Shown: positions 1 to 8,371 of the stretch, piece by piece | How positions within the stretch are numbered: the stretch's first letter is position 1 | Layout: every line of letters begins with the position of its first letter | Source of the DNA: Citreimonas sp042096055 | Lineage (GTDB): Bacteria; Pseudomonadota; Alphaproteobacteria; Rhodobacterales; Rhodobacteraceae | Assembly (NCBI RefSeq): GCF_042096055.1 | Contig: NZ_JBELMH010000005.1 | Coordinates: forward strand, 1-64,000 | Direction: 5' to 3' | DNA length: 64,000 nt | The notes under the pieces: model-generated | The model's input: the letters and a program-made list of their open reading frames with translations, nothing else | What the model was told of the DNA's origin: nothing | Databases searched by the model: none | Program-made: the position numbers and the translations under genes

Positions 1-477
1 CTGGAACGGCTGCTTGAGACCCATGAGCGGGCCCGCGTCGCGCACGGGGCGCACGTCGACCTGGCTGCCGGGCAGGAACGCCACGGCGCCGCCGAGGTCT
101 ACGGTGAAGCCGCCCTTGACGCGGCCGAAGATCGCGCCCTCGACGCGGGCGTCGTCGGCATAGGCCTTCTCGAGCCGGTCCCACGCCTCTTCGCGGCGCG
201 CCATCTCGCGGCTGATGACGGCTTCGCCGCGGGCGTTCTCGGCCGAACGCAGGTAGACCTCGACCTCGTCACCGACCGAGATGTCGGGCGCTTCGCCGGG
301 GTTCGCGAATTCCTTGAGCTCGACGCGGCCTTCCATCTTGTAGCCCACGTCGATGATGGCCTGGCCCGCCTCGATGGCGATGACCTTGCCCTTGACCACC
401 GAACCCTCGTTCGGCGTATCCATCTCGAGGCTCTCGTTGAGAAGCGCCTCGAATTCGTCCATGCTTGCTTGTGCCAT
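1..477 (-). CDS. rpsA: 30S ribosomal protein S1, 3' part outside window
   Basis: Ribosomal protein S1 binds mRNA and helps the 30S subunit load messages with weak ribosome binding sites. The visible 158 N-terminal residues carry an acidic leader (MAQASMDEFEALLNES), a first S1/OB-fold repeat from about residue 24 (GSVVKGKVIAIEAGQAIIDV) and the beginning of a second repeat from about residue 111 (RVEGAIFGRVKGGFTVDL). The full protein is normally about 550 residues with six repeats; the rest lies left of base 1. The ATG is at 477. The aroA-cmk-rpsA order on the same strand is a classic proteobacterial arrangement and supports the call. Identification is firm; only the 5' third is seen. Confidence 0.95.
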   Translation of the reverse strand, partial: MAQASMDEFEALLNESLEMDTPNEGSVVKGKVIAIEAGQAIIDVGYKMEGRVELKEFANPGEAPDISVGDEVEVYLRSAENARGEAVISREMARREEAWDRLEKAYADDARVEGAIFGRVKGGFTVDLGGAVAFLPGSQVDVRPVRDAGPLMGLKQPFQ

Positions 478-831
478 GTGGCTGGATTTTCCTTTACGAC
501 TTATTGCTATTCTGGCCGGGCGGTTGTCTCCGCCGGTCTTGGGTTGGTCAGTCGGGCGTTGCGGAAAACGAAAAAGGGGCCGTCGCAGCGACCCGTGCCC
601 GTTCATCCTGTCGCGCCCGCGGCCTCGCGGCCTTGTCGACGCGCCGCTCATACCGCCACGGCCCGCGCAAGGCAAGCCTTAGCTGCCGCCGCCCCGACGC
701 ATGCCCGCCACGGCTGCTGCCAGCGGCGGCACAGACGTCACGGGCGCGCGCCCACCCGCCCGCAAGGCTTGTTTCAACGATGGTCGACCTGTAAAAGCGT
801 GCAAGGGGACGGGGAAGAGCGGAATTTCAAG
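478..831. other. 354-bp intergenic stretch between divergent rpsA and a small gene
   Basis: This segment must hold the rpsA promoter and leader on the minus strand and the promoter of the small plus-strand gene at 832. Open frames across it are compositional and overlap each other without Shine-Dalgarno signals. I see no strong hairpin, repeat or RNA gene. A purine-rich stretch (AAAGGAAAA on the minus strand) lies about 12-16 bases ahead of the rpsA ATG, further than usual for a ribosome binding site. Confidence 0.5.
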
Positions 832-1206
832 ATGATGCAGACTGGAGTCTTCGGCCAGATGGCGCGCCTGATGGAGATGGTCGACGCCATGATGACCGAA
901 CTCGGACTGGCGGACCTGTCGGTGAACGAGCGGACGGTGCTGATGGCGATGTCCGCCTGCGCGACGCGCGATGTCGACGGGATGCCGGTCAGCCATACCG
1001 AGCGGGCGCGCGCGCATCGCCTCACGCGGCAGATCTCGCAGCCGACGTTTCACCGCAATCTGCGGCGGCTGATGGATCGTGGCATCATCGGCAAGGCCGA
1101 CGGGCTGGGTGCGGGCGAATACGTCATCGTGTCGCCCCGCGCGCCGACGGTCGAGATCCCGGCGGCGCTGGACCGCGCCGCTCTGGGCCAGCAGGCCGCC
1201 GAATAG
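832..1206 (+). CDS. Small winged-helix-like protein of unknown function
   Basis: A 124-residue protein that I do not recognise by family. Two N-terminal helices rich in Met (residues 1-40) are followed by a possible helix-turn-helix (about 62-86, HRLTRQISQPTFHRNLRRLM) and a short glycine-containing hairpin with EYVIV strands (88-101). That pattern resembles a MarR/winged-helix fold, so DNA binding is a reasonable guess. The frame stays open further upstream, but the Met-Met start at 832 follows a purine-rich GGGGA tract and gives a compact domain. It sits between the divergent rpsA gene and the convergent cmk gene, interrupting the usual cmk-rpsA adjacency. Function is inference only. Confidence 0.6.
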   Translation: MMQTGVFGQMARLMEMVDAMMTELGLADLSVNERTVLMAMSACATRDVDGMPVSHTERARAHRLTRQISQPTFHRNLRRLMDRGIIGKADGLGAGEYVIVSPRAPTVEIPAALDRAALGQQAAE

Positions 1207-1212
1207 CCGCTT

Positions 1213-1827
1213 TCAGGACTCGGGGCGCTTCTCGTCGATGAAACGCCGCGCGGTGGCGACGGCGGTGTCGACGTCCATGTCGGACGTGTCCAGCACCAGC
1301 GCCGTCTCGGCCGCACGAAGCGGCGCGTCGGCGCGGTTCATGTCCTGGTCGTCGCGCCGGCGGATGTCGTCCAGTACCCCGTCGAACGACACGTCGTGCC
1401 CCGCCGCCACCAGTTCGCGCCAGCGACGATCGGCGCGGATCTCGGGCCGGGCGGTGACGAACAGCTTGGCCGGCGCGTCGGGACAGATCACCGTGCCGAT
1501 GTCGCGCCCGTCCAGAACCGCGCCGCCCGAGCGCGCGGCGAAGGCGCGCTGAAAGTCGACCAGTGCCGCCCGCACCTCGGCGATGGTGGCCACGCGCGAC
1601 GCGGCCTGCGCGACCTCGGGCAGGCGCAGCGCGGCGTCGTCCAGTTCCTCGGGGTTCAGGGTGCGCGCGGCCTCGACCGGCTCCATCCCGTCCAGCATCC
1701 GCCGCCCGACCGCGCGGTAGAGCCGCCCGGTATCGAGATGGCCGAAACCGTAATCCCGCGCGAGGCGCTTCGAGATGGTGCCCTTGCCGGATGCGGCGGG
1801 GCCGTCGACTGCAATCGTGAATCCCAT
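1213..1827 (-). CDS. cmk: Cytidylate kinase
   Basis: Transfers phosphate from ATP to CMP/dCMP in pyrimidine salvage in the cytosol. The 204 residues begin with a P-loop, GPAASGKGT at residues 9-17, followed by the family signature HLDTGRLYRAVG (about 31-42) and a central DGRDIGT motif that contacts the nucleobase. Length is close to the usual 210-225. The ATG at 1827 gives the normal N terminus. aroA ends 42 bp upstream and rpsA lies downstream on the same strand, the conserved aroA-cmk-rpsA block, so cotranscription with aroA is likely. No irregularity seen. Confidence 0.95.
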   Translation of the reverse strand: MGFTIAVDGPAASGKGTISKRLARDYGFGHLDTGRLYRAVGRRMLDGMEPVEAARTLNPEELDDAALRLPEVAQAASRVATIAEVRAALVDFQRAFAARSGGAVLDGRDIGTVICPDAPAKLFVTARPEIRADRRWRELVAAGHDVSFDGVLDDIRRRDDQDMNRADAPLRAAETALVLDTSDMDVDTAVATARRFIDEKRPES

Positions 1828-1869
1828 CCGGTCAGTTAACCCGGCACGCCGGCCCGGCGCAACCGGCGG

Positions 1870-3225
1870 TCAGGCCGGCACCGCCTCGCGCGCGATGTCG
1901 GCGCCGAGCCCGGCCATCAGCCCCTCGAAGATCGGGAAGGACGTGGCGATCGGCCCGCCGTCGTCGATGCGCATCGGCGCGTTGGCGGCCAGCCCCAGCA
2001 CCAGGAACGCCATGGCGATCCGGTGGTCGAGGAACGTCTCGACCGTGGCCCCGCCCGGCACGGCGCCAAAGCCCAGCCCGTGCACGCGCCACCAATCCTC
2101 GCCCTCGTCCACGCGCAGCCCGGCGGCGCGCAGGCCCCTCGCCATGGCGTCGATCCGGTCGGATTCCTTGACGCGCAGCTCCTTCACGCCGGGCATGTAG
2201 GTCTGACCCTCGGCGAAGGCCGCGACCACCGACAGCACCGGGTATTCGTCGATCATGCTCGCCGCGCGCTCGGCCGCCACCTCGATACCGCGCAGGTCGG
2301 GCGAGAACCGCGCGCGCAGGTCAGCGACCGGCTCGCCCCCCTCCTCGCGCGGGTTCTCGAAGGTCAGGTCCGCACCCATGTCCTGCAGGGTAAAGAACAG
2401 CCCCGCCCGCGTCGGGTTCAGCCCGATATTGGGCACCAGCACGTCCGAGCCTTCGGTGATCAGGGCGGCGCAGACCGGGAAGGCCGCGCTCGACGGGTCG
2501 CGCGGCACGGCGATGGTCTGGGGCCGCAGTTCGGGCCGGCCCTGGAGGGTGATGACGCGGCCCTCGTCGCTGTCCTCGGTCGCGATCGTCGCGCCGAAGC
2601 CGGCCAGCATGCGCTCGGAATGATCGCGCGTCGCCTCGCGCTCGATCACCACCGTCTCGCCCGGCGCATTCAGTCCCGCCAGAAGCACCGCCGACTTCAC
2701 CTGCGCCGACGGCACCGGCGTCGCGTAGCGTACCGGCAGCGGATCATGCGCGCCGACGATCGTCATCGGCAGCCGCCCGCCCGAACGCCCGTAGGCCCTG
2801 GCGCCGAACAGCGCCAGCGGATCGGTCACCCGCGCCATGGGCCGCTTGTTCAGGCTCGCGTCGCCGGTGAAGGTCGCGGTGATCGGGCTGGTGGCCATCG
2901 CCCCCATGATCAGCCGCACGCCGGTGCCGGAATTGCCGCAATCGATCACCTGCCCCGGCTCGGCAAATCCGCCGACGCCGACACCGTGCACGTGCCACGT
3001 GTCGCCGCGCTTCTCGACGTCCGCCCCGAAGGCGCGCATCGCCTTGGCCGTGTCCAGCACGTCCTGCCCCTCCAGCAGGCCGGTCACACGCGTCTCGCCC
3101 ACCGCCATCGCACCGAGGATCAGCGACCGGTGCGAGATCGACTTGTCGCCGGGCACCTCCGCCCTGCCCTTCAGCGGGCCCGAGCGGCGTGCAATCATCG
3201 GGATCGGATCACCATGGGCGGACAT
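1870..3225 (-). CDS. aroA: 3-phosphoshikimate 1-carboxyvinyltransferase (EPSP synthase)
   Basis: Catalyses the sixth step of the shikimate pathway, joining phosphoenolpyruvate to shikimate-3-phosphate. The 451-residue protein has the N-terminal signature VPGDKSISHRSL with the substrate-binding Lys, Ser and Arg, the GNSGTGVRLIMGAMA loop, and the C-terminal KESDRIDAMA and DHRIAMAF motifs. The start at 3225 is chosen because AAGGAG lies 7 bases upstream and the product then begins MSAHGDPIPMIARRSG as in relatives; the frame extends 19 codons further without a signal. Followed closely by cmk. Whether it is the class I or the glyphosate-tolerant class II enzyme was not resolved by eye. Confidence 0.95.
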   Translation of the reverse strand: MSAHGDPIPMIARRSGPLKGRAEVPGDKSISHRSLILGAMAVGETRVTGLLEGQDVLDTAKAMRAFGADVEKRGDTWHVHGVGVGGFAEPGQVIDCGNSGTGVRLIMGAMATSPITATFTGDASLNKRPMARVTDPLALFGARAYGRSGGRLPMTIVGAHDPLPVRYATPVPSAQVKSAVLLAGLNAPGETVVIEREATRDHSERMLAGFGATIATEDSDEGRVITLQGRPELRPQTIAVPRDPSSAAFPVCAALITEGSDVLVPNIGLNPTRAGLFFTLQDMGADLTFENPREEGGEPVADLRARFSPDLRGIEVAAERAASMIDEYPVLSVVAAFAEGQTYMPGVKELRVKESDRIDAMARGLRAAGLRVDEGEDWWRVHGLGFGAVPGGATVETFLDHRIAMAFLVLGLAANAPMRIDDGGPIATSFPIFEGLMAGLGADIAREAVPA

Positions 3226-3304
3226 GCGGCACTCCTTCGCGCGTTCCGCCGCCTGATAGACCGGGCCGCGCGCGCCGTCCACCTTCGCGCCATCGCCCGA
3301 AGGA

Positions 3305-4018
3305 TCAGTCGCGCCGAAAGGTCAGGTAGTGGGGCACGCGCCCCTCGCGCAGGGCCTTCTGCTCGTAGCGCGTGGACAGCCAGTCGCGCCACGGCTCGCG
3401 CCAGTCGGCGGGGCTCTCGGCGGTCCACGTGAAGCCGGCCTTCGGCACCTCGATCAGCGTCTGGCGCACGTAGTCGGGGATGTCGGTCGCCACGCGGAAC
3501 TCGGCCCCCGGCGCCAGCGCCCGGTGCAGCGGTTCCAGATGCTCGTCGGTGACGAAGCGGCGGCGGTGGTGCTTCTTCTTGGGCCAGGGGTCGGGGTAGA
3601 GCAGGAAGGCCTTGGCGATCCCGCTTTCGGGCAGCACGTCCATCAGGTCGCGCGCGTCGCCCGGCCAGACGCGGATGTTCGAAACACCCGCGTCGCGGAT
3701 CTTGCCCAGCAGCATCGCCACGCCGTTGATGAAGGGCTCGCAGCCGATGATGCCCACGCCGGGGTTGCTCTTCGCCTGGTGGACGAGATGCTCGCCCCCG
3801 CCGAACCCGATTTCCAGCCAGACCGGCACGTCGCCGAATGTGGCCTTCAGGTCCAGCGGATGCCGCTCGGGGTTCACGTCCCAGCCGACCGGACCGGGCG
3901 ACAGCGGCTCGAGATCCTCGTCGAGGTACCGCTCTTGCGCGGGGCGCAGCCCCTTGCCCTTGATGCGGCCGTAGAAATTGCGCCAGGGCGCGCCGGGATG
4001 CTTGTTCGACGTGGTCAT
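3305..4018 (-). CDS. trmB: tRNA (guanine-N7-)-methyltransferase
   Basis: Methylates G46 in the variable loop of many tRNAs using S-adenosylmethionine. The 237-residue sequence shows the SAM pocket LEIGFGGGEHL, the GCEPFINGV strand and the family signature LYPDPWPKKKHHRRRFV, which is nearly diagnostic of TrmB. The start at 4018 gives MTTSNKHPGAPWRNFYGRIKG, matching the usual proteobacterial N terminus; an upstream in-frame ATG would add 12 Arg/Ala residues and has no ribosome binding site. It is downstream of metK, whose product makes its methyl donor, with two unrelated small genes in between. Confidence 0.94.
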   Translation of the reverse strand: MTTSNKHPGAPWRNFYGRIKGKGLRPAQERYLDEDLEPLSPGPVGWDVNPERHPLDLKATFGDVPVWLEIGFGGGEHLVHQAKSNPGVGIIGCEPFINGVAMLLGKIRDAGVSNIRVWPGDARDLMDVLPESGIAKAFLLYPDPWPKKKHHRRRFVTDEHLEPLHRALAPGAEFRVATDIPDYVRQTLIEVPKAGFTWTAESPADWREPWRDWLSTRYEQKALREGRVPHYLTFRRD

Positions 4019-4072
4019 GGCGCGGGCTTTAGCGGCGCGCGCGCGACGGGGCAAGCGGATCGGGCCCGACGA

Positions 4073-4612
4073 TCAGGGGCGGATCAGGATGCTGCCCAGC
4101 ACCGCCAGCCCGTCGCCGTCGCGGCGCACCACCAGCACCTCGCCCGAGCGCGTGCCCTGCCCGGTCAGTGCGCTGATGTTGACCTGGTGCGTGACCACGA
4201 AGGGCCGTCCGTCAGTCTCGGCCAGCCGGTTCAGCGCCGCCTCGGTCTGCGGCGCGCGCGCGTCGTAGTCGCGGAAGAACGAGTTGAACTCCGGTGCCTC
4301 GACCACCGGCCCGAGGTCGAGCAGCCGCGCCGTGTCGAGACACCGGCACCAGCGCGACGACAGTACCACGTCGAAGTCGTGCCCGCGCTCGCGGAAGGCC
4401 TGCCCGATGGCGCGGGCCTGCGCGCGGCCAGCATCGTCGAGGTTGCGCTGCGTGGCGCAATCCTCGACGTCGAAATCATCCGGATCGCCCACGCCCGGCG
4501 CAAGGGCGTGGCGCATGATCGCGAAGGCGCCGGGCTGGTCCAGCGCGTCCCAGTCGTTGGCCAGCAGCGGCCCGGCGGCGATCATCAGGAAGGAGGCGAG
4601 CAGGAAGCGCAT
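4073..4612 (-). CDS. Exported histidine-phosphatase-superfamily protein
   Basis: A 179-residue protein with a cleavable-type signal peptide (residues 1-18, MRFLLASFLMIAAGPLLA) followed by the phosphatase core. The RHG-like element is degenerate: AIMRHALAPG carries Arg-His-Ala instead of Arg-His-Gly, followed by Pro-Gly. SSRWCRCLDTARLL is the equivalent of the second arginine motif, and FVVTHQVNISALTG carries the second histidine. Likely periplasmic; substrate unknown. The ATG at 4612 is selected because it begins the signal peptide, with GAGGCCCC upstream as a weak ribosome binding site. It lies between a dienelactone-hydrolase-like gene and trmB on the same strand. Confidence 0.75.
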   Translation of the reverse strand: MRFLLASFLMIAAGPLLANDWDALDQPGAFAIMRHALAPGVGDPDDFDVEDCATQRNLDDAGRAQARAIGQAFRERGHDFDVVLSSRWCRCLDTARLLDLGPVVEAPEFNSFFRDYDARAPQTEAALNRLAETDGRPFVVTHQVNISALTGQGTRSGEVLVVRRDGDGLAVLGSILIRP

Positions 4613-4746
4613 GGGGCCTCGGGTTGTTCGGATACGAAACGGGGCGCGGGGGCTCTGCCCACGTCCGCTTGCGCGGACTCCCCCGGGATATTTCCGGACC
4701 AAAGAAGCGGCGGACGCCCGGCATACCCGCGCCCGCCGCCTTCGGG

Positions 4747-5493
4747 TCAGAGGCGTTCGGCCAGGAAGTCCTGCAGCCCGTCCCAAGATCCCTGGTCGGC
4801 GTCGAGGTCGTAGTCGTTCGAGCCGTAGACCGTGAAGCTGTGGCGCGCGCCGCCGAAGACATGCGCGCCGTGCTCGACGCCCGCCTCCTGCAACTGGTTC
4901 AGGACCGAGGCGAGATCCTCCATCCCCGACACGGGGTCGGCCGTGCCGTGGAAGAACAGCACGGGCGCCGCGGTGGCCGAGTAATCCTGCCCCTCGGGCG
5001 TGCCCAGCCCGCCGTGGAAGCTGACGAAGCCGTCGAGGTCTGCGCCCGCGCGGGCGGCCTCGAGCACGGCCGCGCCGCCGAAGCAGTAGCCCATCATCAC
5101 CATGTCGTCGGTCGCGCCGGTGATGTTGGCGGCCTCCTCGATCGAGCCCATGAGGCGCGCGCGGAATTCCTCGCGGTCGCCGTAGAGCGCGCCGGACAGC
5201 GCGCGGTTCTCGTCGGTGGTGGTGGGATTCTCGTCGGCGCCGTAGACGTCGATGGCGAAGGCCGTGTAGCCCAGCGCGGCCAGCATCTCGGCGCGGCGCT
5301 CCTCGTACTCGGTCATGCCGTCCCAGTCGTGCACGATCAGCACCGTGCCCTTGGGCTCGATCGCGGTGTTGGTCGCGACGTAGCCTTCGTATTCGCGGTC
5401 GCCCACGGTGTAGGTGTGGTACTCGGCCGAAATCTCGGCGCTGGCGGCGGTGGCGCCCAGCAGCGCGGTGGTGGCGAGAATCGTGCGGATCAT
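4747..5493 (-). CDS. Exported dienelactone-hydrolase-family protein
   Basis: An alpha/beta hydrolase of 248 residues with an N-terminal signal peptide (MIRTILATTALLGATAASA), placing it in the periplasm. The core has the family signs: VLIVHDWDGM near the oxyanion region, the nucleophile elbow GYCFGGAA with cysteine in the nucleophile position as in dienelactone hydrolases, a conserved FFHGTADPV aspartate segment and the terminal ARHSF histidine. Substrate is not deducible. The ATG at 5493 follows a GGGGGAAGCC ribosome binding site. It lies just after the metK terminator on the minus strand, so it may have its own promoter in the roughly 70 bp between. Confidence 0.8.
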   Translation of the reverse strand: MIRTILATTALLGATAASAEISAEYHTYTVGDREYEGYVATNTAIEPKGTVLIVHDWDGMTEYEERRAEMLAALGYTAFAIDVYGADENPTTTDENRALSGALYGDREEFRARLMGSIEEAANITGATDDMVMMGYCFGGAAVLEAARAGADLDGFVSFHGGLGTPEGQDYSATAAPVLFFHGTADPVSGMEDLASVLNQLQEAGVEHGAHVFGGARHSFTVYGSNDYDLDADQGSWDGLQDFLAERL

Positions 5494-5562
5494 GGCTTCC
5501 CCCTGTCGGTTGCGTTCCGCCGGGGAAGGTAGCGCGGCGCCGGCCAAGTCCAGCGCCCGCAC

Positions 5563-5594
5563 GAAAACGGGCGGCGCCTTACGGCACCGCCCGT
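5563..5594 (-). terminator. Intrinsic terminator after metK
   Basis: Read on the minus strand, a 12-bp GC-rich stem (5594-5583 with 5578-5567, one G-U pair) with a GTAA-type tetraloop is followed directly by TTTT. It begins 23 bases past the metK stop codon. Confidence 0.85.
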
Positions 5595-5617
5595 CGCGAA
5601 AGCCCGACAAACCGGAC

Positions 5618-6784
5618 CTAGATCGCCTTCTTCAGCGCCTCGACCAGGTCGGTCTTCTCCCACGAGAAGCCGCCGTCGGCCTCGGGCTGGCGGCCGAAAT
5701 GGCCGTAGGCGGCGGTGCGCTCGTAGATCGGCTTGTTCAGCTGCAGCGTCTCGCGGATGCCGCGGGGCGTCAGGTCCATCGTCTTGCGGATCGCGCGCTC
5801 GATCGCTTCGGGCGGGACCTCTCCGGTGCCGTGGGTGTCGACGTAGATCGACAGCGGCTCGGCCACGCCGATGGCGTAGGACAGCTGCACGGTGCAGCGG
5901 TCCACCGCGCCCGACGCGACGATGTTCTTGGCCAGGTACCGCGCCGCGTAGGCGGCCGAGCGGTCGACCTTGGTCGGATCCTTACCCGAGAACGCGCCGC
6001 CGCCATGCGGGGCCGCGCCGCCATAGGTGTCGACGATGATCTTGCGGCCCGTCAGGCCCGCGTCGCCGTCCGGCCCGCCGATCACGAAGGTGCCCGTGGG
6101 GTTCACGTGCCAGATCGTGTCGTCGGTGATCCAGTCCGCCGGCAGCACTTCGCGGATGTAGGGCTCGACGATCTGGCGGATGTCTTCGCTGGTCTGTGCC
6201 TCGGATTCGTGCTGCGTCGACAGCACGATGGACGTGACCTCGACCGGCTTGCCGTTCTCGTAGCGCACCGACAGCTGCGACTTGGCGTCCGGGCGCAGCG
6301 TGGGCTCGGCGCCCGACTTGCGCGCATGCGCCAGCCGCTCGAGGATCTTGTGCGCGTACTGGATCGGCGCCGGCATCAGGTCGGGCGTCTCGTTCGTGGC
6401 GAAGCCGAACATGATGCCCTGGTCGCCCGCGCCGTCGCGGTCCACGCCCTGCGCGATATGCGCCGATTGCTCGTGCAGGAAGTTCAGCACGTGCAGCGTG
6501 TTCCAGTGGAACTTGTCCTGCTCGTAGCCGATGTCCTTGATGCAGTCGCGCGCGATCTGCCCGATTCGGCCCATGTAGTCCTTGAGCCGCTCCTGGTCGC
6601 TCAGCCCGACCTCGCCGCCGATCACCACCAGGCTCGAGGTGGCGAAGGTCTCGCACGCGACGCGCGCCTCGGGCTCCTCGCGCAGCAGCGCGTCGAGCAC
6701 GGCGTCGGAAATCCGGTCGCACACCTTGTCGGGGTGCCCCTCTGAAACGGATTCAGAGGTGAACGTGTAATCTTGTCGGGACAT
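5618..6784 (-). CDS. metK: S-adenosylmethionine synthetase
   Basis: Makes S-adenosylmethionine from ATP and methionine. The 388 residues contain FTSESVSEGHPDKVCDRISD at the N terminus (methionine/ATP site), GDQGIMFGFA (substrate loop), and GGAFSGKDPTKVDRSAAY, the signature near the phosphate site. The ATG at 6784 is preceded by GGAGC. That ribosome binding site is embedded in the SAM/SAH riboswitch at 6788-6836, so translation is expected to fall when the product accumulates. An intrinsic terminator follows the stop codon. The gene ends the phoH-ybeY-corC-lnt-metK series. Confidence 0.97.
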   Translation of the reverse strand: MSRQDYTFTSESVSEGHPDKVCDRISDAVLDALLREEPEARVACETFATSSLVVIGGEVGLSDQERLKDYMGRIGQIARDCIKDIGYEQDKFHWNTLHVLNFLHEQSAHIAQGVDRDGAGDQGIMFGFATNETPDLMPAPIQYAHKILERLAHARKSGAEPTLRPDAKSQLSVRYENGKPVEVTSIVLSTQHESEAQTSEDIRQIVEPYIREVLPADWITDDTIWHVNPTGTFVIGGPDGDAGLTGRKIIVDTYGGAAPHGGGAFSGKDPTKVDRSAAYAARYLAKNIVASGAVDRCTVQLSYAIGVAEPLSIYVDTHGTGEVPPEAIERAIRKTMDLTPRGIRETLQLNKPIYERTAAYGHFGRQPEADGGFSWEKTDLVEALKKAI

Positions 6785-6787
6785 AAG

Positions 6788-6836
6788 TGCTCCATTGGTG
6801 TTTTCGCCGCCACGCCAGGAAGCCGTTGTGGCGGCA
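6788..6836 (-). ncRNA. SAM/SAH riboswitch in the metK leader
   Basis: On the minus strand the leader forms a perfect 8-bp stem, GCCGCCAC (6835-6828) with GTGGCGGC (6813-6806). It encloses the conserved internal sequence AACGGCTTCCTGGC and is followed by a short linker and CCAATGGAGCACTT, whose GGAG is the metK ribosome binding site. The CUUCC of the loop can pair with that GGAG to form the pseudoknot. This layout and core sequence match the SAM/SAH riboswitch class described from Rhodobacterales metK leaders, which controls translation by hiding the ribosome binding site when SAM or SAH is bound. Identification rests on remembered consensus, not a covariance search. Confidence 0.88.
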
Positions 6837-6877
6837 TTTTTGTATCCGATTTCGGTTACGCGGGCGCAGGCGAACGG

Positions 6878-8371
6878 TCAAACGGAATCGCGTGGGCTAC
6901 GCAACACAGCGAACGCTAATACGCTGACGAGCAACACCAACAGCGGCCAGTCGCCGATTCGGCTGTAGGGCGTCACCCGCAGCGGCGGCGGCAGGGGCGC
7001 GTCGACGTATCCCGCCTGCCCCAAGTCCAGCGATGCCAGCACCCGCCCCGCCCCATCGATCGCGGCCGACACGCCGGTGTTGGCGGCGCGCAGCAGCGGC
7101 ACGCCCCGCTCGATCGCGCGGATGCGCGATTGCGCCAGGTGCTGGTACGGCCCCGACCACGTGCCGAACCACGCGTCGTTGGTGACGTGCAGCATCCAGT
7201 CGGGGCGGAAGTCCGCGGCGTGGATGTCTTGGGGAAAGACCGCCTCGTAGCAGATCAGCGGCAGCGCGGTGCCGAGATCGCCCAGCGGCATCGGGCGCGG
7301 GCCGGGCCCCGCGGCGAAGCCCCCGGTGGCGCGCGCCGCCAGCGCCTGCAGCCCCAGCCGCGACACCAGCCCCGGCAGCGGCATGTACTCGCCGAAGGGC
7401 ACGAGGTGGTGCTTGTCGTAGATCTGCGTGGCCGCACCGTCCTCGATCAGCGCGAGCGCGTTGTAATAGCGCCCGTCCTCGTAACGCAGGATGCCGCTGG
7501 CGACCGGCGCGCCGTCCGCCGCGTCGGTCATCGCGGCGAACGCATTGCCCGCGTCTTCCAGCAGCATCGGCAGGGCGGTTTCCGGCCAGACCACCAGCGC
7601 GGGCGCGCGGGCCGGGTCCTCGGGCGGGGCGGCGGTGAAATCGAGGCCGCGTTCGTAGAAGACGCGCTGGCGCGCCGGGTCCCACTTCTCGGTCTGCGGC
7701 GCGTTGGGCTGGACCAGCCGCACGACGGGGCGGTCTGACAGGTCCTGCGGCGGCGGCGTCAGCATCAGCCCGCCGGTCCACAGCAGCGCCACGCCGCATG
7801 CGGCAGCGATCGCCGGGCGCCGTCCCGCCGCCGCCAGCGCGGCCAGCGCCAGCGTTGCGAAGGTCAGCCCGTGCGGCCCCGCGACCGACACCCACTGGAT
7901 CACCGGCGTCTCGAGCCAGAGATACCCCACCAGCGACCACGGAAAGCCCGTCAGGATCGTACCGCGCGCGAACTCGGCCGCCGTCCACAGCACGGCCAGC
8001 GCCAGGAACCGGTGGCCCGGCAGCCGCGCCGCGATGCCGAAGGCCAGCGCCCAGAACAGCGCGAGGCCGGCGGCCAGACCGACCAGCGCGAAGGGCGCCA
8101 TCCAGCCGTAGATTTCCGGCTCGATGAAGAACGGCTCCACGATCCACGACAGGCCAAGGCCGAAATACCCCGTGCCGGCCGCCCAGCCCACCAGCGCCCA
8201 ACGGCGCGCGCGGCGCAGGATCGCGAAGATCGCGATGATGGCCAGGATCGCCAGCGGCCACAGGTCGTAGGGCGGCGTGCCCAGCGCCATGACCGCGCCC
8301 GCGGCCAGCGCCAGCAGGGCGTGCCCGCCGCGCCACGCCACGGGCCGTGCACGCGCCGTGATGTCAGCCAC
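6878..8371 (-). CDS. lnt: Apolipoprotein N-acyltransferase
   Basis: Adds the third acyl chain to the N-terminal cysteine of lipoproteins at the periplasmic face of the inner membrane. The 497 residues consist of about six N-terminal transmembrane helices (roughly residues 15-210), a nitrilase-like domain (about 225-460) and a C-terminal anchor helix. Catalytic elements visible are VVWPETALP (Glu), KHHLVPFGEYMPLP (Lys) and LPLICYEAVFP (Cys). The GTG start at 8371 overlaps the end of the corC-like gene by 8 bases, indicating translational coupling. Short for the family but with all parts present. Confidence 0.95.
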   Translation of the reverse strand: MADITARARPVAWRGGHALLALAAGAVMALGTPPYDLWPLAILAIIAIFAILRRARRWALVGWAAGTGYFGLGLSWIVEPFFIEPEIYGWMAPFALVGLAAGLALFWALAFGIAARLPGHRFLALAVLWTAAEFARGTILTGFPWSLVGYLWLETPVIQWVSVAGPHGLTFATLALAALAAAGRRPAIAAACGVALLWTGGLMLTPPPQDLSDRPVVRLVQPNAPQTEKWDPARQRVFYERGLDFTAAPPEDPARAPALVVWPETALPMLLEDAGNAFAAMTDAADGAPVASGILRYEDGRYYNALALIEDGAATQIYDKHHLVPFGEYMPLPGLVSRLGLQALAARATGGFAAGPGPRPMPLGDLGTALPLICYEAVFPQDIHAADFRPDWMLHVTNDAWFGTWSGPYQHLAQSRIRAIERGVPLLRAANTGVSAAIDGAGRVLASLDLGQAGYVDAPLPPPLRVTPYSRIGDWPLLVLLVSVLAFAVLRSPRDSV

